The position numbers and the translations under genes were made by a program. A stretch of 64,000 nucleotides of DNA from Candidatus Hodarchaeum mangrovi (GTDB lineage: Archaea > Asgardarchaeota > Heimdallarchaeia > Hodarchaeales > Hodarchaeaceae): NCBI GenBank assembly GCA_016839515.1, contig JAEOUE010000197.1:1-64000 (forward strand), in the 5' to 3' direction. The notes beneath the pieces are model-generated. The model made no database searches, was not told the DNA's origin, and saw only the letters and a list, made by a program, of their open reading frames with translations. Shown in pieces: positions 42,396-50,780 of this stretch. Position 1 is the stretch's first letter. Each line of letters begins with the position of its first letter.

Positions 42396-42896
42396 ATGGG
42401 AAGATCTCCTAAAAAAAAGGATTTCATAGAGAAAACGAATGAAAAAGATGACCTGGAGTTTGAAACTCTATCATTTGAACAAAAAATTCCTCTTGAAAAA
42501 CTCAAGGAGCATTTTCCTGCTCTTTATCAAGAAATCAATAAAGAAGTAATGAAAATAAAGATTGATGAACAAAGTGTTGAAACTAATGGCTTCAAAACTC
42601 AAAATGATTCAACATTTGATCCTTTTACTAATTACGAACCAGATATATTTGATTATTTGGCCAGAGCAAAAACAGAAGCTGAAGGAAACGAGTTAGTTGA
42701 CTTTCTAGAAAACCAAAAGAAAATTACTTCTCAAATTGCTACCGAAATAAGGGAAAAAATAAAAAAAGATGGAATTAGAAGCTTTGGACCTTTGAGAGGA
42801 CCTAATTATTATTTTCAGAAAGCAGGGGAAATATCTACCAAACATGTAATTAAAAAAAGATACTCTTTATCTAGAGACTTAGAAGAATTTGATTGA
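42396..42896 (+). CDS. DUF2095-like archaeal protein
   Basis: A 166-residue protein with a charged, disordered N-terminus and central segments PLEKLKEHFPALYQEI, DPFTNYEPDIFDYLARAKTEAEG and DGIRSFGPLRGPNYY. These resemble a conserved archaeal family of unknown function (DUF2095 in my recollection). It begins 21 bases after the SerA stop, with GGAAGG upstream, so it is likely co-transcribed. Function unknown. Confidence 0.6.
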   Translation: MGRSPKKKDFIEKTNEKDDLEFETLSFEQKIPLEKLKEHFPALYQEINKEVMKIKIDEQSVETNGFKTQNDSTFDPFTNYEPDIFDYLARAKTEAEGNELVDFLENQKKITSQIATEIREKIKKDGIRSFGPLRGPNYYFQKAGEISTKHVIKKRYSLSRDLEEFD

Positions 42897-42906
42897 ATTT
42901 TTTTTG

Positions 42907-44106
42907 TTATACTGCTGCAACAATACGAATTACATCTCCAAATTTAATCACAGATTTATCAGATAATTTTCTGTTTGTTTTAGCATCGACTCCGTAAATG
43001 AAGTTTTTGAACAAGTCTTGATGAATAATACCAGCAAGTTCCTTAACAGTCGTACCCTCTTTTACTAAAAAAACTTCCGGAAGGATACGGCCATCTTGAT
43101 CACTATAATGCGTGCTATCTGCCACAGGATAGACTGGGATTAATTTTAAAACATCAAAAACAGCCCTGTTAAGAGTCTCAAAAACACCTGTTGTTTTATA
43201 AGGAAGTAATATTTCTTTCTCAATCTTTAATATAATCTGCTGTTCTTTAGTAGATAATTCATCAATAATTTCTAATTTTCCACTTTCAGAGATGTAATTT
43301 ATCTTTCTTTGCGTATTTAAATTCTTTAAAACTAGATCAGTTAGAGCAGTAGTTGGAATAACAAAATTTCCAAACATATTTTGCAGATTTTCAAGATGAG
43401 ACTTGGAAGTTGGTTTATCTATTTTATTTGCTGCAATAAGTATTGGTTTTCCAATTTTTTGAACAGAATTACAAAGTTTAAGAATTTCTTCATCGGTCCA
43501 ATTCTGAACGTTCTTTAAGTCTAAATTTGATTCATTAACTGCGTGTAAAATGTCCGATTTGGTAATTTTTAACCCCGTGAATTTTTCAGTGATAAAATCT
43601 ATTATATTCTTTTGTTCAGTTTGAGCCTTTCTAATAGCCCGATTCCAATCTTTTTTGAGTATTCCGTTCATCCATTGGGTGATTTCATCTTCCAAAAAAG
43701 AAATATCAATCATTGGATCGTGACTTCCTGGTTCTACATTTTCTCCTTCTTCATTAAGAGAACCTGAAGCATCTACTACATGAATTAGGATATCAGCTTG
43801 AGCAAGATCTGCAAGAAACTGATTACCCATCCCCCTTCCTTTATAAGCACCTGGAACTAATCCTGCTACGTCAATAAGTTTTATTGGAATTTTTCGAATT
43901 CTGTCTATACATTCAGAATTTCTAGGTTGACAAGTAACATTTAATTCATTACATACACAGGGTGTTGTGACAAAACCAACTCCTTGGTTTGGATCAATCG
44001 TCGTAAAGGGGTAATCTCCTGTTTTTGCTGATGTCCCACATAATGCATTTAAAAAAGTCGTTTTTCCACTAGACGGTTTTCCTACTATCCCTATTAAGAC
44101 ACCCAT
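42907..44106 (-). CDS. YchF/OBG-type GTPase with TGS domain
   Basis: G1 GIVGKPSSGKTT, G3 DVAGLVPGAYKGRGMGNQFL (signature of the OBG/YchF/DRG group) and G4 ANKID. The C-terminal 70 residues form a TGS domain (KEGTTVKELAGIIHQDL ... GDVIRIVAAV). A long helical insertion follows G3. The archaeal YchF-like ATPase/GTPase interacts with ribosomes. Monocistronic, convergent with the DUF2095 gene, with AGGAGAA before the ATG. Confidence 0.9.
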   Translation of the reverse strand: MGVLIGIVGKPSSGKTTFLNALCGTSAKTGDYPFTTIDPNQGVGFVTTPCVCNELNVTCQPRNSECIDRIRKIPIKLIDVAGLVPGAYKGRGMGNQFLADLAQADILIHVVDASGSLNEEGENVEPGSHDPMIDISFLEDEITQWMNGILKKDWNRAIRKAQTEQKNIIDFITEKFTGLKITKSDILHAVNESNLDLKNVQNWTDEEILKLCNSVQKIGKPILIAANKIDKPTSKSHLENLQNMFGNFVIPTTALTDLVLKNLNTQRKINYISESGKLEIIDELSTKEQQIILKIEKEILLPYKTTGVFETLNRAVFDVLKLIPVYPVADSTHYSDQDGRILPEVFLVKEGTTVKELAGIIHQDLFKNFIYGVDAKTNRKLSDKSVIKFGDVIRIVAAV

Positions 44107-44257
44107 TAGAATTAGTTCTCCTTTTACTTTTTTTTTTCTAAATTATTTTGAAGCTAATATTTTACTTTTTAAATACCCTTTATTCGATACAATTTAACTC
44201 AATGTAAAAAATAAAAAAATTATACTGAATTCACTTTACATTGATAGATACGTATAA

Positions 44258-46033
44258 TTGTACGTTAAGGTTTATATTTATTCTCTCATAACGGAAATTG
44301 TGAAAAGTTCTCAAGAAATACCATCTGAAATAGCTCTCATCTTAAATCGATTAACCGATAAGTGGAAAAAAACATTATTGAATAAGAATCGAGAATATTT
44401 CAAGAATGAAATAAAAAATGATTTACTTTCGTGGTATAAATTCCTAAATTACCTAATTTTTAATCATGATTCTTTACCACAAGAGATATGGGCAGCATTA
44501 ATCAAAACTGCGTGGTTGTTTGCTGATATTGAATTTTTCAAAGAATATGGGCAAAAAATTAATACAGAATTAACTGATTCAATATCCTTAATTTATTATG
44601 GGATTGCACAAACTGAATTTTTCAATTTCCAAGATGGGTTTACGTTAATTGAGCAAAATATTGACGTTTTAAATGAAAAAAATGATTGGTTAGGGCTACT
44701 CGAAGTTTCGACGGCTTATGCATTAATTCTCAATAATTCAGAAAAGATTGATCAATTAATTTCATTCAAAAACCAAATAGATGAAATTTTTCTTCAAAAA
44801 TTTCATGGAAATAAAATTTATCAACATTTAACAATCCCAATCACCCAATTTATGCATAAAAAGGATAAAAAAATAATAATCGATGAAGAATTGGATTACT
44901 TGACCATTGCTATTGAAGGAAAGGACAATTTAATTATTGGATTGACATATATATACTATGCAAATCTCCATGAGGATACCAATTATATAGATAATATGAA
45001 AAAAGCAATATATCACTTTAATAAAATTAATGCAAAGCAGCGATTACTAATTGCTTATACAAACTTGGCAAGTCATTACTCGACGAAGCAGTCTCTAGAA
45101 ATGTTACAAGAATATACTAACAAAGCTATAAATTTAGCAGATGAGATTTCACCTGAAGAAAAGAGGTCTCAGCATCTCTATCCGTATTTAATGAAAGGTT
45201 ACATTGAATTAAGAATGGGTCATTTACATAGTTCAGAAGCTTTATTCAAAACAGTTATCATCATTGCTGAAAAATGTTCAAGTAAAATATACCTGGTAAA
45301 ATCATATCATGGATTAGCTCAAGTTTATTTTCTATTAAACCAAAATAAATTAGCAATTGATCAGGCAGAGACTGCTTTTTCTTATTGTACAAATTTTAAA
45401 GACGGTCATTTCTATAAATATTATTTAATTGAGCATATCGATCTTTTAATTGAACTAAATCATTTGGACAATATCAATAACTACCTGAATGAAATTAATC
45501 TTTATATCTCTGATTTAGATTCTTGTATCCAGATTTACTTTAATTTTGTAAAATCGAAATTTGAACTGAAGAAACGAAATATTGGAACAGCTAAAGAAAT
45601 AATTTCTACTTTAATACCTGAATTAAATAAGTGTAAAAAATTACATTCAACAATATTATTAGAATATGGTGAAATATTATTACATGAATTTCGACTCTCT
45701 GAAGATCATGATTTATTATTAGAGGCACAAAAAGTTATTGAAAGGGGTTTAGAGAGAATTGAAGATATACCAAGTCGTATTAAGGGAGAATATTTGTCTG
45801 CTATCCTATTTACTGCTCAAAAAAGATATGATGAAGCAGAAGATTTATTAGAATCACTTATTTCTAATACAAAGGAATCTGTGCCAAGGTTTTTAATTCT
45901 TGCAGAGAAATTATTGGATAATATTCGTGATACCCGTTCTGCAGGAACACCGGTTTCCCCAATGAGTAATCTCAAAGAGGTAATTCAATATCTTCAAGAT
46001 GCTAAATCTGTAACTGAATCACAACCTAGATAG
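44258..46033 (+). CDS. TPR-like helical repeat protein
   Basis: The whole protein is helical, with tetratricopeptide-like repeats (for example LLIAYTNLASHYSTKQ; YPYLMKGYIELRMGHLHSSE; VKSYHGLAQVYFLLNQNKLAID). No signal peptide or membrane span. The ORF begins at TTG 44258, but GTG 44300 is more likely: a TTTATATT box lies 25 bases before it, which suits a leaderless transcript. No catalytic motif; a cytosolic scaffold is assumed. It converges with the radical SAM gene. Confidence 0.72.
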   Translation: MYVKVYIYSLITEIVKSSQEIPSEIALILNRLTDKWKKTLLNKNREYFKNEIKNDLLSWYKFLNYLIFNHDSLPQEIWAALIKTAWLFADIEFFKEYGQKINTELTDSISLIYYGIAQTEFFNFQDGFTLIEQNIDVLNEKNDWLGLLEVSTAYALILNNSEKIDQLISFKNQIDEIFLQKFHGNKIYQHLTIPITQFMHKKDKKIIIDEELDYLTIAIEGKDNLIIGLTYIYYANLHEDTNYIDNMKKAIYHFNKINAKQRLLIAYTNLASHYSTKQSLEMLQEYTNKAINLADEISPEEKRSQHLYPYLMKGYIELRMGHLHSSEALFKTVIIIAEKCSSKIYLVKSYHGLAQVYFLLNQNKLAIDQAETAFSYCTNFKDGHFYKYYLIEHIDLLIELNHLDNINNYLNEINLYISDLDSCIQIYFNFVKSKFELKKRNIGTAKEIISTLIPELNKCKKLHSTILLEYGEILLHEFRLSEDHDLLLEAQKVIERGLERIEDIPSRIKGEYLSAILFTAQKRYDEAEDLLESLISNTKESVPRFLILAEKLLDNIRDTRSAGTPVSPMSNLKEVIQYLQDAKSVTESQPR

Positions 46034-46047
46034 CAAGAAAAGATTTT

Positions 46048-47529
46048 TTATTTTTGATAATTTGATTTAAAAAACTCTATAGGGTTACCTTTAAGGATCT
46101 TTTTCCATGATTGAAGAGTGCCACCATTATTAGCTACTGAAGATAATATTGGTGTCAATTCTGGACCTCCTAAAGATAAAATTGCTTGGATTGTAGCCCA
46201 TTCGATTGGAAATGTTTTAAATTGATGTTTAGATTTTAACTTTAATTTTAGATACTCAAGACCCTCTTGAATTGAAGAATAATTAACTGGATGTGAACTA
46301 AGTTTTGTCCCTAATTTAGGAATTAATGGATTAACTGATAATTTGAATCTAATAGAAGGAAAAAGATCCACGAGTTCTTGTGTAAAATCTGCTATTTGTT
46401 GTCCCTCTATTACTGGGTCTTCCGATAATCCTATAATATAATAAAATTTTAGTTCTCTTATTCCATTGCGTTCAGCATTCGTTATAAAATCTTTGATCTG
46501 CTGATTCGACAGATTTTTTCCTATTTTTTTTCGTAATATTTCAGAACCTGTTTCAGGAGCAACAGAAAGATTTTTTTGGCCTGAATAATTTAATTTTTCT
46601 AAAAGTTTTATTCCTGAATCCATTCTAATACTTGGTAAAGTAAATTTTAACTTTTTAGAAGAAAAAAAATCAATTAATTGGTCAATTTTGCTATATTCCG
46701 CTGTACTTGATCCAATAAGAGAAAAAAAATTAGTTTGTGTTTCTATACTTCCTTTATTAATAATTAATTCAAGATTTGCTAAAGAACGTTCTCTCATTGG
46801 ACGAAAAGCTTTTCCAATTAAACAGAAATGACATCCATGCGGACAACCCCTTGTTATTTGCAAAAAAAACCCATTTAAACTACCTTTCTTCTTCTCTTTT
46901 ACTAAAGGTCTAACTTGAGCTGTAGGAAAGGGTACTTTATCAAGATCAGGTGTAATTACTGGAAACCATTTCTCAAATTTAATATCAGGGTAATAAAAAC
47001 CAGATATAGAGGAAATTGAATCCCTTAAACTTTTAAATTTGCTGTTAACAATTGTTTGAAGAAATTCAAGGACAACACTTTCAATTTCCCCTATAAAGAA
47101 AAGATCAAAAATTTTAAGCAGTGGTCCTGGATTTATGGTAACCGTGGGTCCTCCTGCAATAAGAATAGGATAAGATGAAGATCTATCATGTAACAGAATT
47201 GGTATTTTAGACTGTTGAAGCATTCGTATTGCATTAATATAATCCAATTCAAACTGAAACGTGAAAGCAAGGATATCAAATTGATGAAGGTTTTTTTTCG
47301 TTTCTAAGGAAGTGGGCAATCTTGGATCCTTAGCTGAGTAAAATATTCTTTCTGTACTAATATTTGGGTGTTGATTAAGTAAAGAATAAAGTAGCTTAAT
47401 CGTTAGTCCTGACATTCCAACTTGATACGAATTTGGATATACTAGCCCTATTCGCCATTGTATTGATGATTTGGGTTTTTGAATTACATTTATTTCTTTA
47501 ATTTTACTTGTCATTTCTGCTCTTACCAA
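46048..47529 (-). CDS. B12-binding-domain radical SAM protein
   Basis: The radical SAM core has CPHGCHFC (Cx3Cx2C) for the 4Fe-4S cluster, preceded by a probable Rossmann-like cobalamin-binding domain (ILAFTFQFELDYINAIRMLQ ... LIAGGPTVTINPGPL). The C-terminal part includes SVAPETGSEILRK and FYYIIGLSEDP, common in B12-radical SAM enzymes. Substrate unknown. ATG 47514 is a better start than TTG 47529. It overlaps the GlmU-like gene end, suggesting coupling. Confidence 0.85.
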   Translation of the reverse strand: MVRAEMTSKIKEINVIQKPKSSIQWRIGLVYPNSYQVGMSGLTIKLLYSLLNQHPNISTERIFYSAKDPRLPTSLETKKNLHQFDILAFTFQFELDYINAIRMLQQSKIPILLHDRSSSYPILIAGGPTVTINPGPLLKIFDLFFIGEIESVVLEFLQTIVNSKFKSLRDSISSISGFYYPDIKFEKWFPVITPDLDKVPFPTAQVRPLVKEKKKGSLNGFFLQITRGCPHGCHFCLIGKAFRPMRERSLANLELIINKGSIETQTNFFSLIGSSTAEYSKIDQLIDFFSSKKLKFTLPSIRMDSGIKLLEKLNYSGQKNLSVAPETGSEILRKKIGKNLSNQQIKDFITNAERNGIRELKFYYIIGLSEDPVIEGQQIADFTQELVDLFPSIRFKLSVNPLIPKLGTKLSSHPVNYSSIQEGLEYLKLKLKSKHQFKTFPIEWATIQAILSLGGPELTPILSSVANNGGTLQSWKKILKGNPIEFFKSNYQK

Positions 47530-48793
47530 GTTTTTTTATCATTAAACCCTTTTTCGTATCAAAATAATAAATGGTATTTGCTGGAACATCAGTAGTAACG
47601 AGTGTATGAGCTCCAATCTGAGAATTTTCTCCTAAAATAACACCAGGCATTAGGGAGGCATTGATTCCAGTACTAACCCCGTCACCCATGATAATACCTA
47701 GTTTTCTATGACCAGTTTGAAGTCTTTCCCCTTTTATATTCATTTTAATTTCGTTTTTTTCAAGCTTTAAATTTGCCACCTTAGTTCCAGCACCAAAATT
47801 GCAATTTCGACCAATAACCGAATCTCCAATATAGGTGAGATGTCCAATAGTTGTATTATCAAGAATAATACTATTTTTTATTTCTACAGCGTTACCAATT
47901 TTTACATGCTTTCCAATGTAAGAATACGGTCTAATATAACAATTAGGGCCAATAAAGGCACCTTCGTCAATGCATACAGGCCCTTGAATGTAGACACCAG
48001 GTTTTAAATCGACATGATTCTTGATTTCAACTGGACCTTCGATATTTACTCCATTCAATTTAGGTTCGAGAGTTCTTTGAACTAATTCTTTCATAGAAGC
48101 TTCATTAGCTTCTAAAATATGCCAGGGGTATCCAATATCAGTCCAATGCTCTTTGATAAGGAACACTGAAAACTCAAATCCTTTTAAAATGGCCATATTA
48201 ACTATATCAGGTAATTCAATTTCCCCTCTTGGAGAAACTGCAATTCTGGGATATAAATCGAAAATAGCTCTAGGAAGGGTCATAATTCCTGCATTGATCA
48301 TGTTACTAATAGGTTTTGGACTTTTTTCATGTATTTTAACTAATAAATCGTTCTTAAACTCAAGACACCCATAAATTTCTGGATTGGGGACTTTAGCCGC
48401 AGCAAATGTTCCAAGTTTAGGCGCATTTTTTACTGATACTTCAAGGAAGGAAGAAATATCTTTTGAAAGTGCAAAAATATCCCCATAAAACATAAAAAAC
48501 ATTTCTGAATTTATTAAATTTTTACATATTTGTACTGCATGTCCTGTACCAAGTTGTTCTTTCTGATTAACCCATTCGATTTTAAATGGGAAATCGTACT
48601 TTTCCACTCTTCTTTGAATTTGATCTGCCTCAAACCCAATGACTAATATTACCTTATCAACATGGTTTTTGAGATTGTCAAGAATGTGAAATAGAATTGG
48701 TTTCCCACCAATGGGTATCAATGGTTTAGGAAATTTATTTGTGATTGGATTTAATCTCGTCCCTTTCCCCGCTGTAAGGATTAATGCTTCCAA
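47504..48793 (-). CDS. GlmU-like sugar-1-phosphate nucleotidylyltransferase/acyltransferase
   Basis: The N-terminal 230 residues form the nucleotidyltransferase domain (LTAGKGTRLNPITNKFPKP, GGKPI). The C-terminal 190 residues are a left-handed beta-helix with hexapeptide repeats (GPVCIDEGAFIGPNCYI; GDSVIGRNCNFGAG; GVILGENSQIGAHT). This bifunctional architecture makes UDP-GlcNAc-type donors for glycosylation. Start is TTG 48793 with GAGG upstream. It ends within the radical SAM gene; functional link unclear. Confidence 0.88.
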   Translation of the reverse strand: MEALILTAGKGTRLNPITNKFPKPLIPIGGKPILFHILDNLKNHVDKVILVIGFEADQIQRRVEKYDFPFKIEWVNQKEQLGTGHAVQICKNLINSEMFFMFYGDIFALSKDISSFLEVSVKNAPKLGTFAAAKVPNPEIYGCLEFKNDLLVKIHEKSPKPISNMINAGIMTLPRAIFDLYPRIAVSPRGEIELPDIVNMAILKGFEFSVFLIKEHWTDIGYPWHILEANEASMKELVQRTLEPKLNGVNIEGPVEIKNHVDLKPGVYIQGPVCIDEGAFIGPNCYIRPYSYIGKHVKIGNAVEIKNSIILDNTTIGHLTYIGDSVIGRNCNFGAGTKVANLKLEKNEIKMNIKGERLQTGHRKLGIIMGDGVSTGINASLMPGVILGENSQIGAHTLVTTDVPANTIYYFDTKKGLMIKKLGKSRNDK

Positions 48794-49402
48794 TTTTTCA
48801 GCCTCAGAACTATTTTACTAATAATCTGAAAGTAGAATTAGTATTGTATTAGTAAAGTTGATCAAATTTTGTAATTCTTTTCTACTACTTCTTTGCTAGA
48901 TTTTAGATATAAAGAAATCGTTCATTCAGTTTAATTGTTAAGAATTAAATAATGAAGATTTAGGAGGTATTTTTAGATTGGAAAACAAATTTCTTAGAAT
49001 AGAACAAAACATTCTATTTTTTTGATTGAAAATATTTTGGAAAATCATTCCACAATATTAGTTAAAATATTATTTAGAGGAGAAAGAAAAAGATTTAGTA
49101 GGATTTAGAGTTTTTTTACAATTTTAAGGATTTCAGTGTCTCTTTTCTAATTTAAAAGTAGATATGTAGAGAAACAATGAAGAAGATCTATTGTTTTAAA
49201 ATGAATTTAGCTGGTTAAAAGAATATAAATTGTAATTATCAGTTTCGTTTTAGAAAGTTTTTTATGTGAACATGATTCAATATTACATGCATATATCACG
49301 GTGTTATAGTCTTTTCAGATATTTTATGCTAAATAAACTTTGATTCAAATTACTGGTCATCCAGTCTTTCGACATATAACAAACCAATAGGAGTGCTTTG
49401 GA
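48794..49402. other. 609-bp intergenic region with one hairpin plus T-run
   Basis: No gene with support. On the plus strand AATAGAA-CAAAACA-TTCTATT (48998-49018) is followed by five T bases, resembling a terminator. A perfect AGGAGG (48963) lies 10 bases before a TTG that opens a 15-codon frame running through that hairpin. No upstream plus-strand gene would need a terminator here, so a small transcript is possible. The 3' portion holds the promoter of the next gene. Confidence 0.4.
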
Positions 49403-49930
49403 TTGAACAACACCGAATATCGTACCTCTACTTCTGTATCATCCGAAATAAATCGGTTGGTACGCGATATAGATAAACATCGTGCCATTGCTTCCGATTT
49501 TTATGAGGAATTACTAGGGCACGCTTCCTTCTTTAAATCATCCAAAGAAGGTTCAAATGACTCCGATGAAAGAAAACGTCGTTTTAAACGCATGGGAGTG
49601 ATTTTAGAAGAATTAAAAGAAGAATATTGGGAAATCTGTGATTTAATACTTGAATTAAATGGTGTTGAATTGTTTGAGAGCAAATCAACGGAAGAAGGGC
49701 TACGAATCTCACGAGAATTAATTGAATTTCTTACACAACTTGAACCAACTGTAAGAAATGCTCATAAAACATTACGATCTAATGAACTGGGAACAGTTGG
49801 TTCTGATCTATTATCTAGTATCAAAAATCAGAAATTCTTCACATTAAATGAGGTTCTGCAAAATATATTTACTGAAATAAATGCCTTAAGCGAACAATTC
49901 AAAGATTTACGACAAAAGAGAATAATGTAA
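49403..49930 (+). CDS. Hypothetical helical protein (175 aa)
   Basis: The product is almost entirely helical with coiled-coil character (KHRAIASDFYEELLGHASFF; IEFLTQLEPTVRNAHKTLRS) and no signal or membrane span. The TTG start at 49403 is supported by AATAGGAGTG. No family recognised. The stop codon is part of a bidirectional hairpin terminator. Confidence 0.65.
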   Translation: MNNTEYRTSTSVSSEINRLVRDIDKHRAIASDFYEELLGHASFFKSSKEGSNDSDERKRRFKRMGVILEELKEEYWEICDLILELNGVELFESKSTEEGLRISRELIEFLTQLEPTVRNAHKTLRSNELGTVGSDLLSSIKNQKFFTLNEVLQNIFTEINALSEQFKDLRQKRIM

Positions 49931-49953
49931 AAGGGGAAATCCCCTTTTTTTTA
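49929..49953. terminator. Bidirectional hairpin terminator between convergent genes
   Basis: AAAAGGGG-AAAT-CCCCTTTT is an 8-bp perfect stem with a 4-nt loop followed by further T bases on the plus strand and by T bases on the minus strand as well. It sits exactly between the stops of two convergent genes (49930 and 49955). Such GC-core hairpins are uncommon in archaea, where T-runs alone are usual. Confidence 0.75.
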
Positions 49954-49954
49954 T

Positions 49955-50551
49955 TTATTCTATAACCAGTTCTCCACATTTAGGACAAGAGAAAGCTCCA
50001 GGAGGTATTTTTTCACCACATTTATTACAAATCCATATCTTCTTTGTACTATCCGTTGACCAAATTTTCCGTGTTGGGACTGATTTTGGTACTGGCTTTT
50101 TAACTTTTGTTGCAGAACCTGTTGCATAAGCTGTTATTGTTGCAACAATAGCACATGAAATTGTTCCAAATATAAACTCTGATATTGCACCTAATTCAAT
50201 TGTTGGAACATTTACAATTAAAAGAAATGCTGCTCCTAGTATAGTACCAAAGAATCCAGCGAATCCTCCCCAAAACCCTGATTTAGCCCTTATACCAGCA
50301 ATCAAGCCTGAAATGGCCCAAGCAACGAGAACAGCCCAAAATGAATATAATGTAGTAGCATTTAAGTTCATGCCATAAAACATTTGTTGAATTACGGCAT
50401 TAAAGTCTAAGGCTGTAAGGGAAGCGGCATGACTTGGATCAAATATTAACTGAGTAAGTTCTAATGCTGATAATCCTATGCTCAACACCAATATTGTGTT
50501 TATTATTGGATTTGTAGTTTTATTTGACGAATTTTGTGACATTAATGACAT
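49955..50551 (-). CDS. Membrane protein with C-terminal zinc ribbon
   Basis: Four hydrophobic segments (TILVLSIGLSALELTQLIF; LYSFWAVLVAWAISGLIAG; WGGFAGFFGTILGAAFLLIV; FIFGTISCAIVATITAYATG) are followed by a cytosolic tail with zinc ribbon CNKCGEKIPPGAFSCPKCG. Membrane proteins with such ribbons are numerous in Asgard genomes; the function is unknown. ATG 50551 follows GGATGTC. Monocistronic. Confidence 0.75.
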   Translation of the reverse strand: MSLMSQNSSNKTTNPIINTILVLSIGLSALELTQLIFDPSHAASLTALDFNAVIQQMFYGMNLNATTLYSFWAVLVAWAISGLIAGIRAKSGFWGGFAGFFGTILGAAFLLIVNVPTIELGAISEFIFGTISCAIVATITAYATGSATKVKKPVPKSVPTRKIWSTDSTKKIWICNKCGEKIPPGAFSCPKCGELVIE

Positions 50552-50780
50552 CCTTCTATTAAATTAATGAATTTAGAGGGGAAATTAAAAAGCAAGTTTA
50601 CAGATTAAAGCTTTCTATGACAATTATTAAATTATATTGAATTAAGGTTAATATTTAGATAGAAGTAAATTTACTGTGATTAGACTAGAATAGTCCAAAA
50701 TTAGAGTTTAAAACCCAATGTCTACAAATAAAACAGTTAAGATCTTTTGATTTGATTTATCAAAGAGTTGTCATACAAAA

